Assembly: GCA_947470805.1 (NCBI GenBank)
Contig: CANIVU010000021.1
Location: forward strand, 23,150 to 87,149
Reading direction: 5' to 3'
Source: Acidobacteriota bacterium
GTDB lineage: Bacteria > Acidobacteriota > Terriglobia > Bryobacterales > Bryobacteraceae
DNA: 64,000 nucleotides
The notes beneath the pieces are model-generated. The model made no database searches. It saw only the letters and a list, made by a program, of their open reading frames with translations, and was not told where the DNA came from. A program made the position numbers and the translations under genes. This document shows, one piece after another, positions 47,176-57,053 of the stretch (position 1 is the stretch's first letter; each line of letters starts with the position of its first letter).

Positions 47176-48465
47176 ATGCTCCTCTCCCGCGTTGTCCCCG
47201 TCCTCGCCGCCGTCGCCACCGCCATCGCCCAGGAACCCGCCTCGCTCTCGCTCGCCGGCGATTGGCTCGTCCGCGTCGCCCTCCCCGGCCGCCCCGCCGA
47301 AACCCTCTCCGTCTTCCCCTCCCCCCTGCTCCAGGTCGCTGGCGAACCCTACACCAATCTCCCTCTCTTCAACCCCAAAGCCGGCGGCTGGGTCCGCGGC
47401 GCCCAGTTGAACCCCCTCAAAGCCCAAGAAACCACCAGCCGCCACCTGCTCGATCCCACCAGCTTCTCCCTCTCCGACGGCACCCAACTCCTCACTCCCG
47501 GCACCGATTACGAAATCGATCTCGAATGGGGCACCTTCGGCCGCCTTCCCAACAGCCGCATCCAGCCCAACCAAACCGTCTACGCCACCTACCGCCACGC
47601 CCAGATGCGCCTCGACGCCGTTGTCCAAACTGCTAACGGCACCATCGTCATCCGCACCGGAGAACCCCGCGCCGCCGCCCCCGCCCAGCCAGCCATCCAG
47701 CCGGGCGAACGTCACCTCGGCAACATCTACATCCCCGTCTATCTCAAAAAGCTCACACCCGAACACCTCTTCCCGGTCCTCGAAACCGCCTACCCCGAGA
47801 CGCCCATCCAGCCAACGCCCACCATCACCCGCCTCAAAAAACGCCTCGAAAACGCGGAGAAAATCAGAATCCTAGCCTGGGGCGACAGCGTCACCGACGC
47901 CTCCTACCTCCCCAACAAACCCGCCGATCGCTGGCAGGACCAGTTCGTCGCCCGCCTACGCAAACAATACCCCAAAGCAACCATCGACCTCCTCACCCAG
48001 GCCTGGGGCGGCCGCAACACCGCCACCTACCTCGCCGAGCCCCCCGGCAGCCCCCACAACTACCAGGAAACCGTCCTCGCCCTGAAGCCCGACGTCGTCA
48101 TCTCCGAATTCGTCAACGACGCCGGTTCCAAGCCCGAAGTCATCGCCAAGCGCTACGCAAAACTCGAGGCCGATTTCAAAGCGATTCAAGCCGAATGGAT
48201 CATCCTCACCCCCCACTACACCCGCCCCGATTGGATGGACCTCACCCGCGAACGCGACATCGACGACGATCCCCGCCCCTACGTCAAAGCCGTGCGCCAG
48301 TTCGCCGCCACCCACGACGTCGCCCTTGCCGACGCCTCCCGCCGCTGGGGCCGCCTCTGGCGTCAGGCCATCCCCCACAACACGCTCCTGCTCAACGCCA
48401 TCAATCACCCCAACGCCCACGGCATGCGCCTCTTCGCCGACGCGCTCATGGCCCTATTTCAATAG
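47176..48465 (+). CDS. SGNH/GDSL hydrolase family protein, exported
   Basis: A 429-residue exported protein. Signal MLLSRVVPVLAAVATAIAQ; an N-terminal beta domain (about 20-220); then an SGNH hydrolase domain: block I RILAWGDSVTDAS, block III EFVNDAG, block V NHPNAHGMRLFAD with the catalytic histidine; the usual Asp of DxxH is Asn. It is probably a carbohydrate esterase or lipase-like enzyme. ATG 47176 was chosen over an upstream TTG. The 3' end overlaps the convergent gene by 12 bases. Confidence 0.85.
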   Translation: MLLSRVVPVLAAVATAIAQEPASLSLAGDWLVRVALPGRPAETLSVFPSPLLQVAGEPYTNLPLFNPKAGGWVRGAQLNPLKAQETTSRHLLDPTSFSLSDGTQLLTPGTDYEIDLEWGTFGRLPNSRIQPNQTVYATYRHAQMRLDAVVQTANGTIVIRTGEPRAAAPAQPAIQPGERHLGNIYIPVYLKKLTPEHLFPVLETAYPETPIQPTPTITRLKKRLENAEKIRILAWGDSVTDASYLPNKPADRWQDQFVARLRKQYPKATIDLLTQAWGGRNTATYLAEPPGSPHNYQETVLALKPDVVISEFVNDAGSKPEVIAKRYAKLEADFKAIQAEWIILTPHYTRPDWMDLTRERDIDDDPRPYVKAVRQFAATHDVALADASRRWGRLWRQAIPHNTLLLNAINHPNAHGMRLFADALMALFQ

Positions 48466-50136
48466 CCGGAACGCCGCCATCTCCTCCCCATTCCGGACCA
48501 GCAAAATCTCCCCCGCCACCACCGGGTGGTTCCACGTCTTCCCCTCCACGCCCGGCCGCCGGACGGTCTCGGCATACCCCTCCGGCGTCGCCCGCACCAT
48601 CGCCAACTCCCCGCTCTCCGCCAGCACCAACAACAAATCCTGATCGGCCAGCAGCACCATCTGCCCCTGCCCGTACCGCCCACCCTTCCACTTCCGCTTC
48701 CCATCCGTCAAATCGATACAGGACAAAATACTCCCGTCAAACCCATACGCATGGCCTTTGTGCACCACAAAGTCATTGAAATACGGCTTCAACCCCGTCG
48801 ACGTCCACTTCTCCGTCACCGTCCATCCGCTCTCGGAATGCCCCACCGCCAGCCGCCGCACCCCGCTCCTATCGCTCACCGAAACCAGTAAATCCCCATC
48901 CTCCGTCATGCCCGGCTGCACAATCGGATAGCCCTTCCAGGCGTGCTCCCACAGCATCGCCCCATCGGCAACCGCGAAGCCCCGCACGCCCACCCCACTC
49001 ACGAGCAGAATCTGCTCCACCCCGCCCAACGTAACCAGCCGCGCCGAACTATAACTCGCCCCGCCCGCCTTACCCACCCACCGCACCGCACCCGTCGTAA
49101 TGTCATACCCCACCAACGTCCCCGACGCCGCCACCACCACCGTCACACCCGCCACCAGCGGCGAACTCGCAAAGCCCCACTCCGGCCGCTCCGCCCCCGA
49201 ATCGGCGGCGGCATTGCGTGTCCAAATCACCTTCCCCGTCCCCGCGTCCAACGCATTCACGATCCCTGTCCCGCCGAACGTATAGACCCGCCCGCCTGAC
49301 AAAGCAGGCGTCCCCCTTGGCCCCGGCCCCGCGTTCGATTCCCAAAACCGCGCTCGATCGGCGTGCCGCCAAACCAGCCCACCCGTGGCGACCCGGTAGC
49401 AGGAAACCATCTCTTCCTCCCCCCGCTGCTCCTGCGTGTAGAACACGTCCCCCGCCACCGCGAACGACGACCAACCCGGCCCCACCGGCTTCCGCCACAA
49501 CGCCGTCGGAGCCCAATCCTTCACACCGCCCCGCACCACCCCATCCCGTTCCGCCCCGCGAAACCCAGCCCACCCGGAACCCGTCGAATAGGTGACCGGC
49601 GCCACCACCGGAGCCACTGGCGCTGCCGACGGCACCACGGGAGCCACAACTTCCTCCGCCACCACCGGAGCCGCCACCAACCGCTCCTCCGCCGTCTTCT
49701 CCCACCGCCACAACAGCTTGTTGTCAAAATTACTCGTAAACCCCTCGGTCCTAACCACCGTCCACATTCCGCCCCCCACCACCACCGCACCAGCCAACAC
49801 CGCCATCCGCCCCCGCCCAAAAACAGCCCACAACACGAGCGCCAAACTCACCGTCGGAACCGCCAAAATCGGGAACAGCATCCCCATCGCCCCCGTCGCA
49901 ATGGAGACATCCACCAGCCCCCGCGCCCCCGCCAGCCCAGCCACCACCAGCCCCACGCCCGCCACCCGCTCCCGCCACGAAAACCCGCTAAAGAACGTCC
50001 ACCAAATCAGAACCAGCAACCCGCCCGCCAACCCGCCCAGCACGCCCACCGCCATCTGGTCCGGCGCCACCCGCGGCACGCCAAAGCGAACCAGCCACTG
50101 CAACACAACAATCGCCACACCCACGCGGAGTCTCAT
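48454..50136 (-). CDS. Membrane-anchored PQQ-type beta-propeller protein
   Basis: A 560-residue protein. Four or five N-terminal TM helices (about 1-125: VGVAIVVLQWLVRFGVP, AVGVLGGLAGGLLVLIWWTF, PILAVPTVSLALVLWAVFG, AVLAGAVVVGGGMWTVV), an Ala/Val/Pro linker, then a PQQ-like propeller (GWAGFRGAERDGVV, GTGIVNALDAGTGKVIWTRN, YDITTGAVRWVGKAGG). The propeller resembles BamB or quinoprotein repeats, but I see no dehydrogenase catalytic motif. It may be a scaffold or sensor. Confidence 0.83.
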   Translation of the reverse strand: MRLRVGVAIVVLQWLVRFGVPRVAPDQMAVGVLGGLAGGLLVLIWWTFFSGFSWRERVAGVGLVVAGLAGARGLVDVSIATGAMGMLFPILAVPTVSLALVLWAVFGRGRMAVLAGAVVVGGGMWTVVRTEGFTSNFDNKLLWRWEKTAEERLVAAPVVAEEVVAPVVPSAAPVAPVVAPVTYSTGSGWAGFRGAERDGVVRGGVKDWAPTALWRKPVGPGWSSFAVAGDVFYTQEQRGEEEMVSCYRVATGGLVWRHADRARFWESNAGPGPRGTPALSGGRVYTFGGTGIVNALDAGTGKVIWTRNAAADSGAERPEWGFASSPLVAGVTVVVAASGTLVGYDITTGAVRWVGKAGGASYSSARLVTLGGVEQILLVSGVGVRGFAVADGAMLWEHAWKGYPIVQPGMTEDGDLLVSVSDRSGVRRLAVGHSESGWTVTEKWTSTGLKPYFNDFVVHKGHAYGFDGSILSCIDLTDGKRKWKGGRYGQGQMVLLADQDLLLVLAESGELAMVRATPEGYAETVRRPGVEGKTWNHPVVAGEILLVRNGEEMAAFRLLK

Positions 50137-50171
50137 AGAGCAATCCTACGCGCCCCGCCCCCCATTTGTTC

Positions 50172-50234
50172 CACCCCAGATTTCCCTGGGAGCCGTGCTA
50201 CCGGAAAACTCCGTGATTTAGGATTTCCCGGTAA
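50172..50234 (+). repeat. Dispersed about 60-bp intergenic element, copy B
   Basis: It begins CACCCCAGATTTCCCTGG and ends GGATTTCCCGGTAAC. It lies between two divergent starts (50136 and 50320). Its internal arms are slightly imperfect compared with copy C. Confidence 0.75.
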
Positions 50235-50319
50235 CGGCGAAGGGGGAGCCAACCCGCACCAGCCATCACCCCCCATTTGATCTGCCCACGCGATACGATA
50301 CCTGCTGGAGCGTGCCCCA

Positions 50320-52515
50320 ATGGTCCGTAGATTCGCCCTGTTTGCGCTGTCCCTCACCGCCTACGCCGCCTCGTCCGTCACCGCCCTGGTCTACGACCCG
50401 GCCATCCCCCAGTCGGCCTTCGCGGCCAACGAAATCGTCGCCGCCGCCGGCGCCGCCATTCCCCAGTTCCCGCCCAACACCACCCCAGCCAACTGCGCCC
50501 CCTGCGTCGTGCTGAAGCTCGCGCCCTCCCCGGCCGCCCCGCAGTCCTATCAAATCACCCGCGCCAATAACGTCATTACCGTTCAGGCCCCCGACGCCAA
50601 CGGCCTCATGTACGGCGGCCTCGACGTCGCCGAAGCCGTCAAACTCAACCAGCTCGATCAGCTCAAAAACAGCAAACACACACCCCACATCGCCCGCCGC
50701 GGCATCAAGTTCAACATCCCCCTCGACGTCCGCACCCCCAGCTATTCCGACAATGCCGACGCCGCCCAGGCCAACATCCCCGAAATGTGGTCCTTCGATT
50801 TCTGGCGCGAATTTATCGACGAACTCGCCCGCCACCGCTACAACACCCTCTCCCTCTGGAATCTCCACCCCTTCCCCTCCCTCGTGAAGGTCCCCGAGTT
50901 CCCCGATATCGCCCTCCGCGACGTCCAACGCACCCGCGTCCCCATGGACGAAACGTACTCTCACAACGGCACCGACATGGTCCGCCCCGAACTGCTCAAG
51001 AACGTGGAGATAGTCCGCACCCTGTCCATCGAAGAAAAGATCCGCTTCTGGCAGGATGTCATGCAGTACGCCAAGGATCGCGGGATCGCCACTTACATCA
51101 TCACCTGGAATATCTTCACCTTCGGAACGGATGGCAAATACGGAATAACTCCCGCGCAGGACAATCTGAAAACCATCGAATACTTCCGCGCCAGCGTGCG
51201 CGAGTTAATCCTGACTTACCCGCTCTTAGCCGGCATCGGCGTCACCGCCGGCGAAGAGATGCGCAACCGCAACGACGAATTCTCCAAGGAAAAGTGGCTC
51301 TGGAAAACCTACGGCGAAGGCGTCCGTGACGCCCTCAAAATCCAACCCGGCCGAAAAGTCGACTTCATCCACCGCTACCACCAAACCGCCCAAGGCGAGA
51401 TCTTCAACGAGTTCAAAGACTACCCCGGAACGTTCGACCTGAGCTTCAAATACTCCATCGCCCACATGTATTCCATCCCCAACCCGCCGTATATCCAGGA
51501 GGTGCTCACCCAACTCCCGCCGGGCAAACGCACCTGGCTCACCGTGCGCAACGACGATATATACAGCTTCCGTTGGGGCAACCCGCAGTACGCCCGCGAA
51601 TACATCAAGAACATCCCTCCGCCGGACAAGATCGCCGGCTTCTACATGGGCCCGGACGGCTTCACCTGGGGCCGCGACTACTTATCCAAAACCACCGTCA
51701 CCCCCCGCCCCTTAGTAATCTCGAAACAGTGGTATTCCTTCCTCCTCTGGGGCCGCCTAAGTTACGATCCCAACCTCCCGGATTCCCACTTACAATCCAT
51801 CCTCGCCAACCGCTTCCCCGCGGCAAACGCCCAGTTACTCTCAACCGCCTGGGCCAGCGCCTCGCAGGTCTTCCCGCTAATCACCCGTTTCATGTGGGGC
51901 GATATCGATCTCCGCTGGTTCCCCGAAGCCTGCCTCAGCCACCCCAGATACAAAGGGTTCTACACCGTCCGCGACTTCATGGAGGGCTCCCCCATGCCCG
52001 GCAGCAACGTCATACCCATCCTCCCCTGGCGCAAGGCCAAGCTGGCGAACGAGGCCATGTCCGGCACCACGCCCATCGAAATCGCCACCGCCCTTGAACA
52101 GGCCAGCGCCGACGCCCTGAAAGCCCTCCCCGCCCTCCGCGCTAACAAACCCGAAGGCGAACTGGCCGCCACGTTGACCGACATCGAAGCCATGGCCCAA
52201 CTGGCCCACTACTACTCGCTAAAAATCCGCGCCGCCACATCGCTCGCCATCTACGACCGCACCACCAACCCAGCCGAACAAAAGGCCGCCATCGACCTCC
52301 TCACCGAAGCCGTCACCACCTGGCGCGCCTACGCCAAGCTCTACACCAGCCAGAACACCTCCCCGCATCTCTACAAACGGGTCGGCTTCGTCGACATGCA
52401 CGGCCTCACCGCCCGCATGCAGGACGACCTCCGCATCGCCCAGAACTGGCAAACCGGCAGCATGCCGCAAGACACCCCACGAGCCGGCCGCAACGACAAA
52501 CCCTTCGCCAAATAA
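50320..52515 (+). CDS. Exported glycoside hydrolase-like protein (GH20/GH67-like architecture)
   Basis: A 731-residue exported protein (signal MVRRFALFALSLTAYAASS). Residues about 20-125 look like the alpha/beta zincin-like domain that precedes GH20/GH67/GH84 barrels (QSAFAANEIVAAAGA, ITVQAPDANGLMYGGLDVAE). A TIM-barrel-like region follows (FDFWREFIDELARHRYNTLS, YAKDRGIATYIITWNIFTFG, PLLAGIGVTAGEEMRNRNDE). The EE pair could be catalytic, but I cannot assign a GH family. A helical C-terminus follows. It is probably used for plant or microbial polysaccharide breakdown. Confidence 0.7.
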   Translation: MVRRFALFALSLTAYAASSVTALVYDPAIPQSAFAANEIVAAAGAAIPQFPPNTTPANCAPCVVLKLAPSPAAPQSYQITRANNVITVQAPDANGLMYGGLDVAEAVKLNQLDQLKNSKHTPHIARRGIKFNIPLDVRTPSYSDNADAAQANIPEMWSFDFWREFIDELARHRYNTLSLWNLHPFPSLVKVPEFPDIALRDVQRTRVPMDETYSHNGTDMVRPELLKNVEIVRTLSIEEKIRFWQDVMQYAKDRGIATYIITWNIFTFGTDGKYGITPAQDNLKTIEYFRASVRELILTYPLLAGIGVTAGEEMRNRNDEFSKEKWLWKTYGEGVRDALKIQPGRKVDFIHRYHQTAQGEIFNEFKDYPGTFDLSFKYSIAHMYSIPNPPYIQEVLTQLPPGKRTWLTVRNDDIYSFRWGNPQYAREYIKNIPPPDKIAGFYMGPDGFTWGRDYLSKTTVTPRPLVISKQWYSFLLWGRLSYDPNLPDSHLQSILANRFPAANAQLLSTAWASASQVFPLITRFMWGDIDLRWFPEACLSHPRYKGFYTVRDFMEGSPMPGSNVIPILPWRKAKLANEAMSGTTPIEIATALEQASADALKALPALRANKPEGELAATLTDIEAMAQLAHYYSLKIRAATSLAIYDRTTNPAEQKAAIDLLTEAVTTWRAYAKLYTSQNTSPHLYKRVGFVDMHGLTARMQDDLRIAQNWQTGSMPQDTPRAGRNDKPFAK

Positions 52516-52962
52516 ATGATCATCCCACTCCTTCTCCTCGCCCTGGCCACGGATCCCGATTCCGCCATCCGCGCCGCACGCCAGTCCTCCAACCAGGCCC
52601 TCCAGCACCGGGACATCCAGGCCTTCGCCGCCACCCTCGCCCCCGACTTCACCGGTACAAGGGGCAACGGAAACCCCATCCCCTCCCGCCAAGCCTATAT
52701 CGAGCTGTTCACCAAGGACTTCGCCAACCCCGCCGCCATCGCGTTCGAACGCATCCCCGACAAAATCGAGATCTCCAAAGCCGCCCCGCTCGCCGCCGAA
52801 CACGGCCACTGGATCGGCACCCGCCCCGACGGCACCAAGGCCTTCACCGGCACCTATCTCGCCATGTGGCGGCAGACACCCGCCGGTTGGCAGATCCGCT
52901 CAGAACTCTTCGTCGTCCTCCACTGCGCCGACGAAGCCGCCTGCGCCGTCTACCGCAACTAA
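52516..52962 (+). CDS. NTF2-like (DUF4440-type) exported protein
   Basis: A 148-residue protein. Short signal (MIIPLLLLALAT), then an NTF2-like fold: AIRAARQSSNQALQHRDIQA, FAATLAPDFTGTRGNGNPIP and AMWRQTPAGWQIRSELFVVL. DUF4440 proteins are often steroid isomerase-like with unknown substrates. The ATG follows the GH-like stop directly, so the two are one transcription unit. A dispersed repeat element begins right after its stop. Confidence 0.82.
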   Translation: MIIPLLLLALATDPDSAIRAARQSSNQALQHRDIQAFAATLAPDFTGTRGNGNPIPSRQAYIELFTKDFANPAAIAFERIPDKIEISKAAPLAAEHGHWIGTRPDGTKAFTGTYLAMWRQTPAGWQIRSELFVVLHCADEAACAVYRN

Positions 52963-52963
52963 C

Positions 52964-53026
52964 ACCCCAGATTTCCCTGGGAGCCGGGCTACCGGGAAAC
53001 CCCGTAATTTAGGATTTCCCGGAACC
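52964..53026 (+). repeat. Dispersed about 60-bp intergenic element, copy C
   Basis: It starts two bases after the stop codon of the DUF4440 gene. Its 3' half has a perfect inverted repeat, CCGGGAAA (52992-52999) and TTTCCCGG (53015-53022), around a 15-base loop. The sequence matches copy B at most positions and copy A in reverse. Confidence 0.78.
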
Positions 53027-53086
53027 ACCCACCCTAACGCCCCACCTGCCCCCCACGGATCCGTTAAACTAATCAGACTCATCCGT

Positions 53087-55644
53087 ATGCCCCTCTCTCC
53101 CGGCGAAAAACTCGGCCCATATGAGATACTCTCGGCCATCGGCGCCGGCGGCATGGGCGAAGTCTACAAAGCCCGCGACAACAAACTCAACCGCGACGTC
53201 GCCATCAAGGTCCTCCCCGCCAGCCTCGTCAATGACGCCGATTACCTCGCCCGCTTCCAGCGCGAAGCGCAGGCCTTAGCCGCCCTCCACCATCCCAACA
53301 TCGCCACCATCTTCGGCCTGGAACAAAACGCCATCGTCATGGAACTAGTGGAAGGCAAAACGCTGCAAGGTCCGCTGCCGGTCAACGAAGCCCTCCCCCT
53401 CGCCCGCCAGATCGCCGAAGCGCTCGAAGCCGCCCACGACAAAGGCATCATCCACCGCGATCTGAAACCCGGCAACATCATCGTCACCCCGGAAGGTACC
53501 GTCAAAGTCCTCGACTTCGGCCTCGCCAAAACGGTCGAAAAACAGTCAAACACCACCGCCGCCGACTCCCCCACCCTCACCCTCCGCGCCACCGAAGCCG
53601 GCCTCATCCTCGGCACCGCGGGCTACATGTCCCCCGAACAGGCGGCCGGTAAACCGGTCGATCGCCGCGCCGACATTTGGAGTTTCGGCGTCGTCCTCCA
53701 CGAACTCCTCACCGGCAAGCGTCTCTTCGACGGCGAGACCGTCTCGCACACGCTCGCCGAAGTCCTCAAAACCGAGATCGACTTCCCCCCCATCCCCGCC
53801 GGCCCCATCCGCGATCTGGTCCGCCGTTGCCTCGACCGCAATCAGAAAACCCGTCTCCAGCACATCGGCGAAGCCCGCATCGCCATCGAGAACTACCTCG
53901 CCAACCCGCAAAAAGCCGCCCCTGCCCCCGCCCAATCCAACCGCTGGCTATGGCCCGCCATCGCCGCCGCCTGCCTGCTCGCCGCCATCGCCGGCTGGGG
54001 CACCCTCCTCCGCAAGCCCAGCAAGCCTATCCAGTCGGCGAAGTTCGATATCGATCCCCCCGAAGGCGGCCGATTCCCCTTGCTGAGCGGTGGCGGCGGA
54101 TCCGCCATCTCGCCCGACGGCCGAACCCTGGCTTTCGTCGCAACCAATGCCAAGGGAGAAAGACTCATCCACCTTCGTTCCCTGGAATCGCTGGAGGCGC
54201 GTCCCCTGCCGGGAACCGAGGATGGCGGCCGGCCCTTCTGGTCGCCGGACAGCAAGTCGCTCGCCTTCGTCGCCGGCGGGAAACTGAAGCGAATCGACGT
54301 CGCTGGCGGGTCTCCCATCACCCTGTGCGACGCTCGCTTCCCCAGGGGAGGAACTTGGAGTGAGAACGGCTTGATTCTCTTCGGTGACCAGGCGTCGGGA
54401 TTGCAGAGCATCTCCGCCTCGGGGGAGTTCCCTCCCCCGTCACCCAGTTAAACAAAGAAGACGGCGAGACAGCTCATTACTATCCGCAGTTCCTGCCCGG
54501 CGGCAAAGAATTCCTCTACCTCGTCCGCCACTCGAACTCGGAAAAGAGGGCAGTGAAGGTTGGCTCCCTCGACAGGAAACCGGCAACCAGGCTCATGCAG
54601 TCCGATTACAAGGTCGTCTATGACGCCGCGTCGGGCAGGCTTCTCTACATCCAAGGGGCCGGAACTATGATGGCGCGCCATCTGGAGCTAAACCCGCCGC
54701 GCCTGACCGGCGATCCTCTTGTCGTCGCGAATCAGGTAGGAGTCGCGAATGCGAACGGCTTCGCCGACTTTTCAGTGTCCTCCACGGGCACGTTCTTTTA
54801 TGCCAGGGGCAACGGTCCCGTCAGGCTGCGTTTCGCCTGGCGGGACCGCACCGGAAAACTACTGGAAACCGTTGGACAGCCAGCGGAGATGGGTCCGACA
54901 TTCCGGCTCTCGCCGGATGGCTCGCGGGTTGCCATTTCGGTCGGAACTCCCCAGCCCGACGTCTGGGTGCTGGATCTCGTGCGCAACCTAAGCACCCGCC
55001 TCACCTTCAGCAACTCGGCGGTGCCCATTTGGTCGCCCGACGGGAAACAGATTTACTACCGCAATGAAGCCGGCATCTACCGAAAAGCGGCCGATGGTTC
55101 TGGAGAGGAAGAATTGGTGCGGAAAGGGACAGGACAGAGCGCCCTGCAAAGCATATCGCCAGACGGCAAGCATCTGCTGTTTGGGGACACCGACATTCTT
55201 TCCTTGCCTCTCGCCGGGGAGCCGAAACCGGAGCCTTACTTGCAGTCTACATTCCAGGAGTCTGACGCGGCCTTCTCGCCCGACGGCCGTTGGGTAGCCT
55301 ATCGATCGAACGAATCGGGCAAAGGGGAGATTTATATCCAGGGCTTCCCGGAGCGGCGGGGAAAGTGGCAGGTTTCGTCGTCGGGAGCGGGCCGGCCCCA
55401 CTGGCGCGCCGACGGGAAGGAGTTGTTCTGGTCGGCAACTGCGGATCAAACTTTGATGGCCGCGGCTGTGGACCTGCAAGCTACCGGCGTCCGAGTTGGG
55501 CCGGCCGTGCCGCTGTTCCGAATGTCGTCGGTCAGCTTCCAGCCCGCCCGCGACGGCAAGCGCTTTCTCGTGCAAGAACCGGAAGGCGGCCAAACGACGG
55601 ACCGCCCCATGACAGTCGTCCTAAACTGGGCGTCGTCCCAATAA
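53087..55644 (+). pseudogene. Ser/Thr kinase with TolB-like propeller, split by frameshift
   Basis: Kinase domain about 1-275: [54 protein letters not shown] helix near 288 (RWLWPAIAAACLLAAIAGWG), then PD40/TolB propeller repeats (SAISPDGRTLAFVATNA, FWSPDSKSLAFVAGG). The first frame ends at 54451 after a short aberrant tail. From 54421 the next frame continues the propeller in register (GGVPSPVTQLNKEDGETAHY, FRLSPDGSRVAISVG) to 55644. One base is missing in the G run at 54421-54425; with six G the product would be 852 residues. Sequencing error, decay or slippage cannot be distinguished here. Confidence 0.85.
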
Positions 55645-55668
55645 TTGGTGCCAGGCACCAATTTAATG
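55643..55668 (+). repeat. 26-bp palindromic repeat element, copy 2
   Basis: Arms AATTGGTGCC (55643-55652) and GGCACCAATT (55654-55663) surround one A, followed by TAATG. It overlaps the kinase stop codon and supplies an ATG in frame with the next gene, giving a false leader (MVPGTNLM), exactly as at lipA. Confidence 0.8.
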
Positions 55669-55680
55669 CAGACTATAGAA

Positions 55681-57033
55681 ATGCGTTTCTCCCGCCGCCA
55701 CCTCTTTCACCTCGCCGCCGCCACCACCATCACCGCCGCCCCCAAGCGCGGCATGATCATCCGCTCCTCCCGCGCCGAGGACCTCGAAATGCCCCTCGAA
55801 GGCTTCCTCGAAAACTACCTCACCCCCATCGACCGCTTCTTCGTCCGCTCCCACCACTTCCTCCCCTCGATCGACATGGCGGCCTACCGCCTCACCGTCA
55901 ACGGCAAGGTCACAACCCCGCTCACCCTCTCGCTCGACGAACTCAAAAAGCTCCCCCGCGTCGAGCTGATATCGGTCCTCGAATGCGCCGGCAACGGCCG
56001 CGGCCTCTATGAACCCTCCATGCCCGGCCTCCAGTGGACCTACGGCTCCGTCGGCAACGCCAAGTGGGCCGGCGTCCGCCTCGCCGACGTCCTGAAAAAG
56101 GCGGGCCTCCAGCCCGGAGCCATCGAAGTCCTGTTCGACGGCGCCGACGTCCCCGTCGGCAAGCAACCCGAATTCCAACGCGGCATCCCGTTCAACAAGG
56201 CCATGGACCCCAACACCCTCCTCGCCTACGAAATGAACGGCGAACCGCTCACCAAGGAACACGGCGCGCCGATCCGCGTCATCGTCCCCGGCTGGGCCGG
56301 CGATTGCTGGGTCAAATGGGTCACCCGCATCGAAGTCCGCGACACCGAATTCGACGGCTTCTTCATGAAGACCGGCTACCGCCACCCGGGCAAACCCGTC
56401 GCCCCGCTCTCCGGCGTCGACCCCGCGCAAATGAAGCCGGTGACGACGCTCGCCATCAAGAGCTTGATTGCCAGCCACGTCGATGGACAGGACATCGCCA
56501 TCGCGCCGACGAAACTCCGCGGCGTCGCCTGGTCCCACGAATCCCCCGTGTCGATTGTCGAAGTCTCCACCGACGGCGGCCGCACCTGGCGCCAGGCCCG
56601 GCTTGGCAAGGACGCCGCCCGCTTCGGCTGGCGCCAGTGGGAATACGATTGGACGCCCCCGCAAGCCGCGTTCTACAACGTGATGGTCCGCGCCAAGAAC
56701 GTCGCCGGCGACAACCAGCCCATGGCGCAAGAGTGGAACCCCTCCGGCTACGGCCACAACGTCGTCCAACAGCTTCATCTGAACGCCACCGCCACGCCCA
56801 AGCCGCCTTCCGCCCCCGCCGCCGAGCCTACCCAGGAAGTGCCCGCCGTCTTCAAGCAAACGTGCTTAGGCTGCCATGGCGTCGAAGGAATCGAACAACA
56901 GCGTCTGAATCGCACCCAGTGGGAACGCGAAGTGGAGAAGATGCAACGCTGGGGCGCCCGAGTAACTCCCGATAACAAGGACTTACTCGTCGACTATCTC
57001 AGCAAGCGCTATCCCTACCGGCCGCGTAAGTAA
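55681..57033 (+). CDS. Sulfite oxidase-family molybdoenzyme fused to a cytochrome c domain
   Basis: A 450-residue Tat-exported protein (MRFSRRHLFHLAAATT). The molybdopterin domain carries the Mo-ligand cysteine in ISVLECAGNGRG, the cofactor region GIPFNKAMDPNTLLAYEMNG and VPGWAGDCWVKWVTRIEV, and a dimerisation Ig-like domain (SPVSIVEVSTDGGRTWRQA). The C-terminus adds a short cytochrome c-like domain (TCLGCHG, near residue 395). It oxidises sulfite or a related substrate, passing electrons to its own haem. Starts from the upstream repeat were rejected; ATG 55666 is an alternative. Confidence 0.9.
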   Translation: MRFSRRHLFHLAAATTITAAPKRGMIIRSSRAEDLEMPLEGFLENYLTPIDRFFVRSHHFLPSIDMAAYRLTVNGKVTTPLTLSLDELKKLPRVELISVLECAGNGRGLYEPSMPGLQWTYGSVGNAKWAGVRLADVLKKAGLQPGAIEVLFDGADVPVGKQPEFQRGIPFNKAMDPNTLLAYEMNGEPLTKEHGAPIRVIVPGWAGDCWVKWVTRIEVRDTEFDGFFMKTGYRHPGKPVAPLSGVDPAQMKPVTTLAIKSLIASHVDGQDIAIAPTKLRGVAWSHESPVSIVEVSTDGGRTWRQARLGKDAARFGWRQWEYDWTPPQAAFYNVMVRAKNVAGDNQPMAQEWNPSGYGHNVVQQLHLNATATPKPPSAPAAEPTQEVPAVFKQTCLGCHGVEGIEQQRLNRTQWEREVEKMQRWGARVTPDNKDLLVDYLSKRYPYRPRK

Positions 57034-57053
57034 TCATCGCGACGGCGCGGAGG

